A stretch of DNA of 64,000 nt from Bettongia penicillata ogilbyi. Taxonomy: Eukaryota; Chordata; Mammalia; Diprotodontia; Potoroidae. The stretch is taken from contig JAJHZJ010000419.1 in NCBI GenBank assembly GCA_023548195.1, positions 3,364,273-3,428,272 on the forward strand, given 5' to 3'. A program made the position numbers and the translations under genes. This document shows, piece after piece, positions 31,050 through 43,089 of this stretch. The notes under the pieces are model-generated. The model was not told where the DNA came from, did not search any database, and saw only the letters and a program-made list of their open reading frames with translations. How positions within the stretch are numbered: the first letter of the stretch is position 1; each line of letters opens with the position of its first letter.

Positions 31050-31284
31050 AGCAGTATTGTTCAGTCTTTTCCAATTCTCTGTGACCCCATTTGGAGTTTT
31101 CTTGACAGAGATACTGGAGTGGTTTGCCAGTTCCTTCTCTAGTTCATTTTAGAGATGAGGAAACTGAGGAAAACAGGGTTAAGTCATTTGCTAGTAAGTG
31201 TTTGAGGCCAAGTGTAAACTTAGGAAAATGAGTCTTCCTGATTCTAGGTCTGGTACTCTATCTATTGTGCCATCTTGCTGCCCT
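31050..31284 (-). mobile_element. MAR1-like SINE in CR1
   Basis: Starts with the RTE-like tail 'ttgttcagtcttttccaatt' and 'tctgtgaccccatttggagt', then 'gagtggtttgccagttcctt', and ends 'ctattgtgccatcttgctgc'. CR1 homology is continuous across it. Confidence 0.85.
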
Positions 31285-32029
31285 AGATATGGCAAACAAA
31301 AATGCTAATGTGACCTATTAAGGCTTGTGCTGTAATAGATAGATAGTTTTCCAAAGGAAGAAGCTGATAATACTCTTCCTGGGTCAGTCCATATTTAGAC
31401 CATTACAACACAATTTTGGGTTCCATTGGCAGCATAGAGCCTTTCAAAGGAAAGCGACTAAGGTGGTAAGGATTCTGGAAAGTATGCTAGATGAGGATTT
31501 GTTGAAAGAGCTTGAAGAGTTGGGGCAAGGAGGTGGGGACAGCTAATTATACTTAATATAATTGAAGATCTGTCTTGTGGAAGAGATATAACTTAATTGG
31601 CCTTATCGTAGAAAATGGGAGGAATGAGTAGTTCAGAAAGCTTCTTTAGGACAAAAATGGTCATTTTTAAGAATTTGCATACTCAGTATGTAATAGACCT
31701 TGAACAAAATAGTCGCTTAATAAATATTTATTTAATTTTGAGTTCATGGGAGTAGTACATAAGAACTCGGTACAAGTTTAGGAAAATTCAGGAAAAGCAT
31801 TATAACAATTAAAACTGTCTATAAAAGGAATAACCTTTCCCTGTAGCAAAAAAAGAGAATACCATGAAAAGCAATGAGTTCTCTATCTATCACTTGAAGT
31901 CTTCAATTAGATGAAGTCTTCAATGTCAGGAACAGCTTGTCAATAATCTTGCAGAGGGAATTCTTCCTCATGTGTAGATTGAACCTAGAAGGTCTTCTCT
32001 AATTCTGAGATTTTGTGCCCATTAATCAG

Positions 32030-32310
32030 AAACCAGTTATTCAGCCAGCATTTATTAAGTCCTTATTTTATGCCAGACAGTGCAGAGAGATGGGAGGTAG
32101 ATTAAAACAAAATAGTACCTCTGGAAGCTGCTAGGTGGCATAGTGGATTGAGAAACAGCCCTAGAGTTCTAAGGACCTGAGTTCAAATTTAACCTCAAAC
32201 ACTAGCTGAAATCACCTAACCCTGACTGCCTCAAAAAGAAAGAAAGGAAGAAAGAAATAGTATTTACCCTCAAGGAGCTTACTTTGACCTGTGTCTCTCT
32301 ATATTCCAAA
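32030..32310 (-). mobile_element. L2 3' end, split by a SINE
   Basis: 'cagcatttattaagtcctta' and 'ttatgccagacagtgcagag' before; 'taccctcaaggagcttactt' after the SINE at 32,117-32,258. Confidence 0.7.
32117..32258 (+). mobile_element. short tRNA-type SINE with (GAAA)n tail
   Basis: 'gctgctaggtggcatagtgg', 'aaggacctgagttcaaattt', 'atcacctaaccctgactgcc', then A/G-rich tail. aaatagta at about 32,109 and 32,255 is a likely target duplication. Confidence 0.75.
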
Positions 32311-33120
32311 ATATTCATTACACTGGAGACTATGAAGAGATCATCTTTAAGAACTGTTTTTTTTTTAAACCTGTTACTACCTTAAATATTCTGCCCATCT
32401 CTCTTGTCCATTTTATCCTTTTCTTTACCGATTCCCCTTACTTGTTCTGTCTTTTTATCTGTTTTCTAGTTCTGCAGCTGCTCCCTCTTTCTCTGTCAAC
32501 TCAGTCACCCAACACAGCCTCCTATCACACTTACAGCAGTGACAGATTTTAAAGTTGTATATTTATTCAAAGAATGTCTTAATCTCCAGTCGTTCTGATT
32601 TCTTTTAAGGAAACTTGCAACTTGGCACATATGCCTACCACTGAGCTTGGGATTTGCACCTAGTATGAAGATTACATTTTAAAAGCTGCTCTCAGTGTTA
32701 AATCATATTTTAAAAAATGATAATTTGAGTAGAGGAATTATGGCTGAAGTCCAGAAAGTTCACTGCTGAATAATTTTGTGGTCCATATATCACACCATTC
32801 ACTGAATTCTTGAAGCCAAGATTTTGCCCAGATCTTGAACAAAATGATGATAGATCATACTTTCCTTTAGGGGAAAACCTTTGGTCATTATTTAACCTGA
32901 TTCAGCCTTTCTGGAGCTCTATAACTAAGAAAATTCTTTCCTATTTAATTACTTTCTAGTGAATGGCCATACCTTGCTCTGTGGGTGATTATCTTGTATC
33001 TTTTTTGCATATATTCCAGGGCATCAGGTTGTTTTCCAACCTAGTTTTTAAGGACAGATTTTATTTTTGTCTCTGTATCAGCAGACCCTTCTGTGGTACC
33101 TAATACATTATGGCCCCATG
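32311..33120. other. no recognisable feature
   Basis: T/C-rich then AT-rich sequence with no family signature. Confidence 0.35.
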
Positions 33121-33124
33121 CTTG

Positions 33125-33305
33125 GTTCATTGATTGATTGGGAAGTGTTGTAGCACAGTGGAAATTGCATTCATTGGATTTCGAATTAGAGGACCTGGGT
33201 TCTTCTGTTATCTTGTGTGATCTTGTTTGAGTGATTTAATTTCTCTGGGCCTCAGTTTTCTCACCTAAAAATGATGAGAGTTGCACTAGATGACCTTCCA
33301 ACTCT
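33125..33305 (+). mobile_element. MIR-type CORE-SINE
   Basis: 'ttgtagcacagtggaaattg', 'agaggacctgggttcttctg', 'gggcctcagttttctcacct', 'gcactagatgaccttccaac'. Confidence 0.75.
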
Positions 33306-34204
33306 AAATTTATGACCCAATGAAATGTTTGCAGAGGAGAAAATACAATCTAAAGTCTACCTAAATATTCACCAGCTAATCCATAGTCACTGATGTCATC
33401 TTTTCAAATACTCTGAGTTTACATCTCTAATATTTCTTCCATTACCTATTTTGTTCTCTGCACTTGCTTTAGTCACTCAGCCCATTTGCCTACAGACTAG
33501 GTGGGTGATAATACAAGTTCCCTGTGAGCCAAGGACAGGTGTATGGCGGCAGATTTTAGGCTGCTGAAGCAGTTAGAATCAGACATGTAATTTTGTTTCT
33601 GGAAGGAATCCAACTTCCTCCTTTTAAAAATTGAGGAAAAGGAGGGCCAGAAAGTTCAACATTCTTTCCCTTTATACCTGATCAGGAGAGTTAAGGATCC
33701 TCTCATGAACTCCTTTATTAGCTTGTTGAAGCCAGGGAGGGAATTCTTGTTTAGACCAAGCCTATAAAAACAGGATAGATGCATCATGCAGAGGAACAAG
33801 GCCAAGTTCACCTAGTATCTGGAGATATTAAGAGGGAGGCACCATCAGGGAACAAGGAAGCAAAATATAAAGATGGGCTGATGTAGGCGGACAAGAGAGC
33901 CAGCAGTTCAGAAAATGTGAGATCCGAGTCAGAAATCAGCATGCTTATTGGAAATGTTAATGCTGTGGTCAAGGATGGGTGGTGCTGGAGTCAGTGTCCA
34001 GAGCCAAAATCTGAATAATACTGGCTTACCACAGTCTGATGGAAGAGGTCACAGTAGGTCAGATGGTTACAATTAATTGCTTTAACAGTGATGAAAGATC
34101 TTGTCATTCCCCTGCTTAAAAAAAAAAAATACAATCTCCTTCATCCAGCAGTTTGACCCTCTACACTCCAATTCCAAACAGCAGTGTAATCTAGAAATAT
34201 TTAT
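33306..34204. other. no recognisable feature
   Basis: No family signature except a possible SINE scrap; short A run at 34,119-34,130. Confidence 0.35.
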
Positions 34205-34586
34205 TGATTAATCACCTACTATGTGACAAAATGTAGCAATCTCAGCTTCTATCAGAGGAGACATATTCCCTGAATATCTTCCATTCCTGGAATGCTCTCT
34301 CTCCTTTTCTTCACTTGCTGTTTTCCCTGGTTTCCTTTAAGTCCCAAGTAAAACCCTATCTTTTACTGGAAGCGTTCATCAAACCTCCTTAATTCCAGTG
34401 CCTTCCCTCTGATAACGATTTCCTATTTATCTTGTATATAGCTTTTTTGTCCATTTTTGTTTGCTCCATTAGATTGTAAGTTCTTCCAGAGCAGGGACTT
34501 TTGCCTCTTTTTGTTTCCCTAGTGCTTAGCACACGGTACCCCAGCACATAGTAGATGCTTACTAAATCTTTATTGACCACTGATAT
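34205..34586 (+). mobile_element. L2 3' end
   Basis: Sense L2: 'cattcctggaatgctctctc', 'gtttcctttaagtcccaagt', 'cttaattccagtgccttccc', 'tagattgtaagttcttccag', 'agatgcttactaaatcttta'. Confidence 0.85.
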
Positions 34587-34649
34587 GCTCGGATAAGTAC
34601 ATTATAAAATCAATACAGGATTTTTTTTTTTTGGTGGGGAGCAGCTGTG

Positions 34650-34790
34650 TATTTTTCCTTCTCTAGAAGATTAAGACAATCAGAGGTTAAGAGACTTACC
34701 CAGGGTCACACAGCTAGTAAGTGTTTGATGCCATATTTGAATTCAGATCTTTCAGATGTCAGGTCCGGCACTCCGTCCACTGAATCCTAG

Positions 34791-34793
<3 letters not shown>
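34650..34793 (-). mobile_element. MAR-type SINE fragment
   Basis: 'agacttacccagggtcacac', 'gaattcagatctttcagatg', 'ccactgaatcctagctgc'. Confidence 0.8.

Positions 34794-34834
<41 letters not shown>
34794..34834. repeat. (CA)n microsatellite
   Basis: About 20 uninterrupted CA units directly after the SINE end. Confidence 0.95.
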
Positions 34835-34837
<3 letters not shown>

Positions 34838-35144
34838 TACATATACACATGCCTGTGCCATAAAGTATGTGGAGCACATGTCAACTACCAATTCTCATGA
34901 GAGAGGGCAAGTATTGTGCCATTATGTTCACTTTTAGGAAACTGTTGTATTGATTAATTGGTTGTCCAGTTGGATGTTTCCTATTTTGTTTCTGATTTTA
35001 TTCATTTGAAAATATTTCCATATTCTAATGAGAAATTGATAGCCTTCACCAGGCCATGACCTCCAAAAGAACCCCTTTTAAGGTTTAGAACGTCTGTGCC
35101 AAGAACTTGCTGGGAATTTCTTGTACCACTGAAATCACAAGTCC

Positions 35145-35625
35145 AGGTCCTATCCTTTTCACACCCATTGAATAAACTCCATTAGCTTCCAATCACCTCC
35201 GGGATCAAATATAAAGTCCTCTGGCTGATGTTCAAAGCTTTTCAAAACCTTTCCTGTGTTCTTACACTCTGTCACTGAAGTACTCTACAATCCAGTGACA
35301 CTGGTGTCCTCCTTTCTCCTCCAACAAGACAGTCCATCTAATCACTTTCAATGACTGTTCCCCATGCTTGAAATATACCTCTTCCTCCTCTTCATCTCTG
35401 CTTCCTGAATTCTTTCAAGTTTCACCTAAAATCTTAGGCAAGAAGCCTTTCCCATTCCCCCATAAAACTAATATTTTCCCTTGGAGATTAACTCCAATTT
35501 AGTCTGTATGTACCTTGTTGGTACCTAGGTGTTTGCATGTCATCTCTCCCATCAGTCTTTTACCTTGGCTTGAAGCTTCAATACGTAATCCAGTATCTGG
35601 CACATAGAAGACTTATTGATCTAAA
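35145..35625 (+). mobile_element. L2 3' end
   Basis: Sense L2: 'attgaataaactccattagc', 'acctccgggatcaaatataa', 'caatccagtgacactggtgt', 'catgcttgaaatatacctct', 'gcacatagaagacttattga'. Confidence 0.85.
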
Positions 35626-36164
35626 GACAGACTAAGGGAGACTGTCACCCAAATGGCAGCAGGTACAATTTTCTGTTAGTAATTTTCAAAAGGTAGTGGA
35701 GTTTTTTCCCCTTCTGGGAATATTTAAGAATGAGATAAAAACCCATGTTTCTGAGATGATTTAGGTGAGCTTCTTCCTGAGGTAGAGACCCTTTTAGCTC
35801 TTTGTGTTCTAAAAGGAAAAATAAAAGCTTTAAAGAATTGATACATACAGAAGTTAGGATTCCAAATGACTGGCATTCACTTCTATTTAAGATATTTATC
35901 AAGCTGGTTGACAGCAATGACAGGCTATATCTCCTAAAAAAACCATTTAAAGAAAGGAAATATTAAATGTTACTTTTTACAGGCGAACCTGATTTAAACA
36001 AACAATACATAAAATACGAATTCATACAAAAGAGAAATTAGGAAGTGATGACACACTGTATCAGAGGATGACAATGACCTTTCTCCTCATTTATTTGAGA
36101 AGTGATTTGACTTAAATTCAAATGAGGTAAGTCTCCTCAAGTATTTGCTTCATTGCTTTACATG
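35626..36164. other. no recognisable feature
   Basis: AT-rich, no family signature. The 90-codon minus frame at 35,917-35,645 has no recognisable domain. Confidence 0.35.
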
Positions 36165-36455
36165 GGATCTGAAAGACCTGAGTTCTAGTCCTGACAGACA
36201 CTAGCTATGTGACCTTTGGCAAATCACTCATCCTATCTCAGCCTTAGTTTTCTTATTTATCAAATAGGGATGATAATAGATAATTATATATATGGTACAC
36301 ACACATACACACATGTATATATAATATGTATTTATAAATATATATATTATATATATAAATACACTTATATAATTATAAATCCCAAGGTTGCAATGAGGGT
36401 CAGATGAGTTAATATATGTGAAGCCCTTTAAAAACCTTAATGTACTACTATTGTT
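36165..36455 (+). mobile_element. MIR-type CORE-SINE with internal AT microsatellite
   Basis: 'gaaagacctgagttctagtc', 'tagctatgtgacctttggca', then an AT/CA tract (about 36,275-36,380), then 'caatgagggtcagatgagtt' and 'tgaagccctttaaaaacctt'. Confidence 0.8.
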
Positions 36456-36522
36456 ATAATTGTAAAATGAAGTGGATCCTTTCAAGTCATAACAGACTTG
36501 AGCCACCATGATACCTTGATAA

Positions 36523-36600
36523 AACAGGGATAGGCACTGCACCTGTGATTTCATTGGTATGGGGAAACTCTATCATTCTCTACAGAAGCTCCCCCTGCCA
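36523..36600 (+). repeat. SINE-like repeat (copy B)
   Basis: 'gataggcactgcacctgtga' and 'tttcattggtatggggaaac' match the repeat that ends the RTE frame at 9,465. Name unknown. Confidence 0.45.
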
Positions 36601-37489
36601 TCTTAGGTTAGCTCTTTTCTCTGTGACTTTAGTCTTCGAAAATTGCCTCAAGTAGAGGTATCAAATGTGTGGGCCATATGACCTACAACTTTCCTGAGTG
36701 GTTTCCAAACCAGACGAAACTGTAATAGGGAAATATGTAACAAAATAAGTAAGATGAAATAAAACATATATAATATTACATTTGAAAACAAAGTCAATGT
36801 GTGACTGTCTGGGAATCTTACCTGAGGTTAGTGGCCTCGTTTTGATTTGGGTTTGATACCAATGGCCAAGAGGTGAAGGAATTTTCACCTTGGTTCTCAT
36901 GGCCAACATGTGTCAGAAGTAAGACTAGAAATCTGGATATATCTCCTTGGCCCTAAAGTGAACTTTTTCTTTGTAAAGCATTATGTAAAGGCAAGACATT
37001 TATATTATTCATGAATATGTAGAGTGTTTAGATCCTACCTTATATGTTCATTAATGTTCAATTCCTATTTTGTCTGGAATGCAAAAATACTAGTTCCTTT
37101 AATGCTTGCAATGCCAAGATATTGCTAAGAAAACAAGGATAATTGACTCAAAAACATGACTTCTTTCTTTGAGTTAGTCTACTCATCTTTACAATACTTG
37201 GAACTCCCATCTTGGAGCTTAGCCTTCCTAATGGGTATCTGAGTGAATGTAAACTATTCCACTATACCTAGCTAGCTCCCAACTCCAAATTATGCTTTCC
37301 CTTCTATCCAATGCTACTTTCCACCCAGACTACCTGGATCACCTCTTGTTCTGGACACAGTTATCAAATCAAATTGCTTAAAGAAAGAGTGTATCAATTG
37401 AACAAATAATTCACTTTCCCTATATCTCCGTAGGACAAAACCCCCTTTCCAACATTCAAACTGGCTTAATAGAATATAGTTTTTGAGGT
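36601..37489. other. no recognisable feature
   Basis: No family signature seen. Confidence 0.35.
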
Positions 37490-37580
37490 AGACCTGTTTC
37501 TTTTGTTGTATTTGTATTCCTAGCACTTAGCACATAGTACATGTTTAATAAATGATCATTCATTCATTCATTCCTATTTA
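37490..37580 (+). mobile_element. L2 3' tip with (CATT)n
   Basis: 'attcctagcacttagcacat', 'gtacatgtttaataaatgat' and then cattcattcattc. 37,581-38,589 following it is unassigned. Confidence 0.7.
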
Positions 37581-38589
37581 GCCAGCACCTAGTCTGCAGT
37601 AACCTTGTCCTTAAACTAGGATTTTTTTTTTTAAAAAAGCTATATACATATGTCACAACAGTGATAGGTGAAATTTGTATGGTACTTTAAGGCTTCAAAG
37701 TACTTACACATTATTCCATGACCTTCAGAACAAACCTGTAAAGTAAGCATTGTATTGTAATTGCTCTTTCTGTCTCACACCAGGGCTGCTTCCATAGTTT
37801 CACTCAAAAATCACACTGACTATATTAAGGACCCCATTCAGTTTTCTATAAATCAGATTGGGAAAACTATGAGGAGCATATTAGGAGCAATATGGTATTT
37901 TAACCTGCTGTTCAAGAATGAGATAAGAGAGACTTTTACCTAATGTTCAAGCCTGAGATAATCATTTCTGTACTATTTAAATGTCCATCAGATTGCTTTA
38001 GGTTTACATTTCCATTTCCTTAGTGAAAACAGAGTCTAATTGTTCAAGATTTCAGTACAGAATTAGCATATGTCACAGATACCCCCTTGGTATTTATAAG
38101 GCAGCCGTGCTTTACCTTCTCTTTCTATAGTATTCTGCTTAGGAAGCTTTTATGTTCTTTGTGTTGAAATTCTCTATGCAACTTGATATTCTTTGGTGCC
38201 TATTTTTTTCTTCTTTCAAAGTGTTTTTTTTTCTCCTCTAACCCACCCACTCCTCCTACATAACAGATCTCTTTAACAGCCCTATCCTTAAATTTGGGGT
38301 TATCTTTTGATTTTTAAAATTTCCTTCTTTCTCTTTGTTATCTGGGGCAATGAATGAAAATCAATCTTTTTTCTAGAAGATTTTAATTGCTTCTTACTTT
38401 ACTAGAATCATGTATGTGGACAGAAATCAAGTTTTCTTAATTTGCGTTGTGTTTTCACTAAGCCCCATTAAAAGGTATCCTATTTCCTTATCTTTGATGT
38501 ATAGTCAGGTTCTACTTTTACACCTTTTAGTTACTCTGTTCATTTAATGTTTAATAAACATACTTTTTTCATTTTCTGTTGCCAAGACC

Positions 38590-38725
38590 ATATATTTAGA
38601 ATAAGAACACTTGGGTTTTAATGTGACTTTTTGAGATCTTGAACAAATCTACTTAAACTCTCTTGGCCTCAGCATTCTCATCTTTAAAATGGGGAATTGT
38701 ACTATGGTCTGTGAACTATATAGCA
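38590..38725 (+). mobile_element. MIR-type CORE-SINE fragment
   Basis: 'acttgggttttaatgtgact', 'cttggcctcagcattctcat', 'ctttaaaatggggaattg'. Confidence 0.65.
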
Positions 38726-38814
38726 GCTATTCCAGTTCTGAAACCAGTGAAACTTGAATCTATCATCTCCAAAACAGACCCTCAAAAGGGTCCCCCTACT
38801 GCTAGCCACAAGTG

Positions 38815-40395
38815 ATCAACAATCATTTATTAAGAGGCTATCATGTGCCAGGTACTGTGCACTGGTAATACAAAGAAAGGCAAAACTAGTTTCTCAAGGA
38901 GGTCAAAATCTAATGGAAGAGAAAACATGCAAAAAACTGTGTAGAAACATTATATACAGAGGATAAATTGGAGATAATCTCAGAGGGAAGGTACTATAAA
39001 ACAGAACTGGGAAAAGCTTCTTTCTTTTCTGAAGGTGGGATTTTAGCTGAGCCTAGAAGGAAGCTAGGGAAGCCAGGAGGTGAAGGAGAGGAGGGAGGGA
39101 ATACCAGGTATAAAGGAATGCAAATGTGAAAATGTCAAGAGGTTGGAGGTGAAGTGTCTGGTGCCAAGAATAGCAAGGAGGCCAGAGTTCCTGGATCACA
39201 GAGAAAGAGAGAGATAAGTGTATAAAATGACTAGAAATGTAGAAGAACACCAGGTTATGAATGACTTTAAAAGCCAGAGGATTTTATATGATGTTGGAGG
39301 CAATGGAGTTTACTGAATAGGGGAATGACCTGGTTGGACTCACTATTTTGGATGATCAGATTATCCACTGAGTGGAGGATGGCCTGGTGTAGAGGGGCAC
39401 TTTATGGAGGGATATCAACTAGCATGCTATTACAATAAGGTAGTCCATGTGTGAGGTTATTATAACCTGAACTAGGATAATATCATCAAAGAAAAGATTA
39501 AGGTGTTGCGAAGGTGGAAATAATAAACCTTGGTAACTGGATATGGAAGGTGAGGGATAGGGAGGAGTCTAGAATGACACCTAATTTGAAAGCCTAGGTG
39601 AGGGAAAGATGGTAGCCTCAACAGTAATGGGAAAATGAGGAAGAGGGGATGGTTTTGATGGGATAGAGTGTGAGTTTAATTTTGGATATGTTGAATTAAA
39701 GTCTACAAGTCATCCAGTTTGAGATATTCAGTTGGTAATTAGAAATGAATGAAACGGAAAGGCAGAAGAGAGAAGTTAGGGCTCACTAAATAGATCTGAG
39801 AGTCGTTTGCATAGAGATGATAATTTAATCCAGGAAAATATGTGACCTCACCAATTGAAATAGTATAGAGGAAAAAGAGCACCAAGGACAGAGCCTTGGG
39901 GGACACCTACGTGTGTTCGTCCTTCATTGCAGAAGAAGACCATGCCATCAGAGAAATGATGACATGACTTGCACTTGACTTTGTTTTGAGTGAGGGAGGG
40001 CTGTGCGGTCTTACTACTCCTCCACAGCCATCTGAATCCAGTGACCAGATATTCATCAGAATGACTGGAGATGACCCAGGATGAGGCCATTGGGGTTAAG
40101 TAACTTGCCCAAGGTCACACAGCTAGTGAGTGTCAAGTGTCTGAGGTGATCAGGTCCTCCTGAGTCCTGCACTGGTGCTCTATCCACTGCACCACCTATT
40201 ATTAGCATGTATAGCCTAGATGAATATCCCACAAAGGAGACTGAGGATTGGTTAGAGATAAATTAGAGAAACAGGGTAGAGATCAGTGTGATGAAAAGCT
40301 AGGGACAAGAGAGCGTGAACAAGAAGCGAGAAGTCAGCAATGCCAAGGACTGCACAGAAGTCAAAGTGGATGAGGATTTAGAAAAAGCTAATAAT
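38815..40395 (-). mobile_element. L2 LINE, RT domain to 3' end, split by a SINE
   Basis: About 1.3 kb of L2 in antisense, starting at the 3' tip (aacaatcatttattaagagg; catgtgccaggtactgtgca). Further in, it encodes the reverse-transcriptase landmarks on the minus strand: a degenerate YADD box reading YANDSQ (about 39,797-39,814), VPQGSVLG (39,883-39,906), and beyond the SINE the region matching the L2 'FDTVDH' neighbourhood (gaccaatgcc..ctgcacagaag). Several stops and indels; not functional. Confidence 0.85.
39907..40196 (-). mobile_element. CA-tailed SINE, antisense copy in L2
   Basis: 'gtgtgttcgtccttcattgc', 'catgccatcagagaaatgat', 'agatattcatcagaatgact', 'gggttaagtaacttgcccaa', ending 'ctatccactgcaccacct'. 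L2 sequence cacctac / cacctat brackets it. An 80-codon minus frame (40,090-39,848) fuses this SINE to L2 RT and is fortuitous. Confidence 0.85.
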
Positions 40396-40517
40396 GAGTA
40401 GCTCCCCAAGGAGAGAGTCAAACAGAGATGGAACTTTATATATGTTTTAGAGCCAAAATACACCTTTGATATCTAGGTCTAGTCTATATCTTAGATCTCC
40501 AGTCTAGATCACTGAGA

Positions 40518-40655
40518 CCGTGGGTTCTTATCCCTGGGATAGATTATTTTTTCCTTTGTAATTCTGGGTACTTTGTGCATTTAAAACATTCTGAGAAGAA
40601 CTCTACAAGACTACCAAAGGAATCCATGATGCAAAAAAAGTTAAAGACTTTTTTG
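40518..40655 (+). mobile_element. hAT-like non-autonomous element (family 2)
   Basis: 'gggttcttatccctggg', 'tttcctttgtaattctgggt', 'gtgcatttaaaacattctga', 'gactaccaaaggaatccatg'. Same family as 18,683. Confidence 0.65.
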
Positions 40656-40984
40656 CAGTCCCTTTTCTCCCATAGATCAGACTGGTAGGAAGCAGAAGAG
40701 CTGAGAGTTGAACTCAGGTCTTTCATATCTAAATCCAGTACTCTTTTCTCTGTCAGTTGGAGAGTTTGTTTTTGAGGCCTAGAGTAATATAATTCATCCA
40801 TAAATATTGTCTCCCCCCTCTTCCTACTACCCCCCACTACCACTTTCATCAAGGCAAAGGAACATTTCTGTCCCTTCATTCACTGTTAGATACACCATCC
40901 TTAGGCTACTCTTTGTGAGGTCCTAGACCCCTGATGATACTTGGAATAAGAAAAAATAGAGAAAACCAGGAGATATCAGGATCA

Positions 40985-41440
40985 TGAAAGCCAGGGAAGG
41001 AGAAAGAATACCTCAAAATGTGTTCTTAATAGCGTCAGTCAAAAGTTGCAGAGAGGTCAAAAAAGATGAGATGGGAAATCATTGGATTTTATGGTTGAGG
41101 TCACTGGCACACTTCCAATTGACTTTTGAGGTTAGAAATCATATTGAAAGGTTTTGAAATGTGAGTAAAAGGTGAAAAAGTGGAATAAATAAGTATAGTT
41201 AACTTTTTAAGGAATTTGCTTGTAAAAAGGAGGGGAAATATAGACTGATAGCTCAGGGAAGTGCAACTATCAAGTGAAGAATTTTATTAAGAACAAGGGA
41301 GGGGTAGAAGTCTGAATGTATTTGTGGGCATTAGGAAAAGGGTCAATAGGTAAGGAGATATTGAAGAGGAGAGAAAGAGAGAATGATTGAAGGGTCAAAG
41401 TCCTGGAGGAGACAGAAGAGGATAAAGTCATGGCCTTGTT
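40985..41440 (-). mobile_element. L2 LINE fragment (second copy)
   Basis: 'aaaagttgcagagaggtcaa', 'tttatggttgaggtcactgg', 'ggggaaatatagactgatag' and 'ctcagggaag' match L2 antisense upstream of the part in the previous copy. Both copies include the 'gcagagaggtcaaggaggat' region, so they are separate insertions. Confidence 0.65.
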
Positions 41441-41472
41441 GGAGGTTTTTCTGGGACCACCTTGACCTGGAG

Positions 41473-41665
41473 CCCAGTGGTTAAATTTCCCATGTGAACA
41501 TCAATACCCCTGTTAATTGGCAAATGCTACAAATAAAGAGTTGATTTGTTTTGCTGATGGTCTAGATTTAACATTGATAGAGAAAATGTTGCTATTGTAA
41601 CTCAAATTGTATCTAGGAACATATTTTTGGAAGCCCAGTTGTTAAATATTTACTAGCACACCCTT
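41473..41665. repeat. unnamed interspersed repeat (copy A)
   Basis: 'cccagtggttaaatttccca', 'gagttgatttgttttgctga', 'ggtctagatttaa', ending 'cccagttgttaaatatttac'. It aligns along its length with 53,532-53,722. The two ends are weakly inverted. Family unknown. Confidence 0.5.
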
Positions 41666-41744
41666 TGTGCCTTGGAAAGACAAAGCTATTTTTCCTCCTA
41701 GACTGGAAAAAAAGGAAAAAAAAATAAGGGATAATGTAAGAAAA

Positions 41745-41885
41745 GTTCTTAATATTGTGTCCTTAATAAAAATATTTTGATAACTGTATTTCAATATAGT
41801 TTCCTTGTAAACTTATGTATTTAACTTATGCATTTAAAAAGATTATTCTGAATAGGCATCTCTAGGTATCCCCAGACTATCAAAT
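41745..41885 (+). mobile_element. hAT-like non-autonomous element (family 2)
   Basis: 'ttcttaatattgtgtcctta', 'tttgataactgtatttcaat', 'gcatttaaaaagattattct', 'ccagactatcaaataat'. Confidence 0.65.
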
Positions 41886-42699
41886 AATATCAAAGAAAAA
41901 GTTAGGAATTCCCAATAAAAAGGAACAGACTAGGAAAAAAGGGAGTTCAAGACAGATGGTCTCAATTTTCTTAATAAGATGGTAGAAAAGGTATTCTGCT
42001 GAGAAGGAGAAATGAAGGGTTATTGAGGAGAGAGAAGAGGTTTGGAACATCCACTGTGGGAGTACACTAGAGTCAATCAGGGAGTAATAAAAAAGATTGC
42101 CATGTGGCATTAAGGACTTAGCTGAGATTAGATCACCTAAATTTATTGTATATATAGTCAGCACAGTTCTGGGTTATTCTGGGTTATATGCATTCAGTAG
42201 CATATGTAAGAATGAGTAGTTGATTTTCCCCCATATACTTTATTAATACATTAAGGTTCCTTATGCAATCAGTGTTTATGTTTATGATCTTTGCTATTGA
42301 AAGTGATTATAGAAATGAACAATGGCTATTTCTCTATTTTTACAGTATAACTGATCATATTTTGATTTGTTTGATGCCAAACCCTTTGTCAGTGATAGTA
42401 AGCCCAATTGTGATCTTTTCCCTTTAGGCCAATATGATAAATTTTATAATACAGTTTCTAGGAGTGCATGGTGGTGAAGAGCAGGACCTACCAATTATTT
42501 ACATTTTTTTGAAAAGGTGTTTTAATACTATGATGGCTCTTTGATTTAATGGGTGATTTACTTCTCCTACTGAGGCAGAGGCCAAGCCCTCCATCACTTT
42601 CATAATCCTGTGCTACTATTCTCATCCATATTTTCCCATTGACCCTCCAGAGTTTCTTCCCAGTGCTGGAAGCCTTCCTCTATTTACTATCTTCCATCA
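41886..42699. other. no recognisable feature
   Basis: No family signature seen. The 94-codon minus frame at 42,164-41,880 is not recognisable. Confidence 0.35.
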
Positions 42700-43085
42700 G
42701 TCAACTAACCAGCATTTGTTTGTGCCTTACTATTTACCAGACATAATGCTAAATTCTGGGGAAACAAAGAAAGGCAAAGACAGTCCCTGACCTCAAGGGA
42801 CTTGTATGCTAATCTGGACATATAATTTCCATAAATAGAGACCTACAAAATAAACTTGGGGAAGTTCTCCTGCAGATAATAGTAGTTGAGCTGAGTCTTG
42901 AAGGAAACCAGACATTGTAAAAGGCAACGGGAGGATGGAGAGCATTCCAGGCAGGACCTAACCAAGGCAAAGACACATGCGTGGGAAATGGAGTGTCATA
43001 TGCAGAGAACAATAAGTCAGCATGTATATTTGGATCATAGATTGTGTGCATGCACAAAGGATTGAACATCAGGATAATAGGAAAC
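42700..43085 (-). mobile_element. L2 LINE fragment
   Basis: Antisense: 'accagcatttgtttgtgcct', 'cagtccctgacctcaaggga', 'ggatggagagcattccaggc', 'aatggagtgtcatatgcaga'. The 103-codon minus frame at 43,120-42,809 is L2 residue. Confidence 0.75.
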
Positions 43086-43089
43086 CCTG

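Larger units (their letters stand above)
30185..32020 (+). mobile_element. CR1/L3 LINE, RT to 3' end, with three insertions
   Basis: Sense CR1: 'aacatggattcatcttgtcc', 'caatgctaccaggatagcca', 'gaatttgaaaaaggcatttt' (the F-KAFDKV region), 'gttcaagatttttgtcaata' (LF.IFVN), then 'gtcaatatgagtcaacagca', 'gttccattggcagcatagag', 'gaaaattcaggaaaagcatt', and the 3' end 'aattctgagattttgtg'. Interrupted at 30,645-30,890 and 31,050-31,284 by SINEs and near 31,680-31,740 by an L2 tip. Frames are closed throughout. Confidence 0.75.

Noticed and set aside
39848..40090. 80-codon minus frame ending in an RT-like VPQGSVLG
   Set aside because: It is a SINE fused by chance to L2 reverse transcriptase, not a gene.
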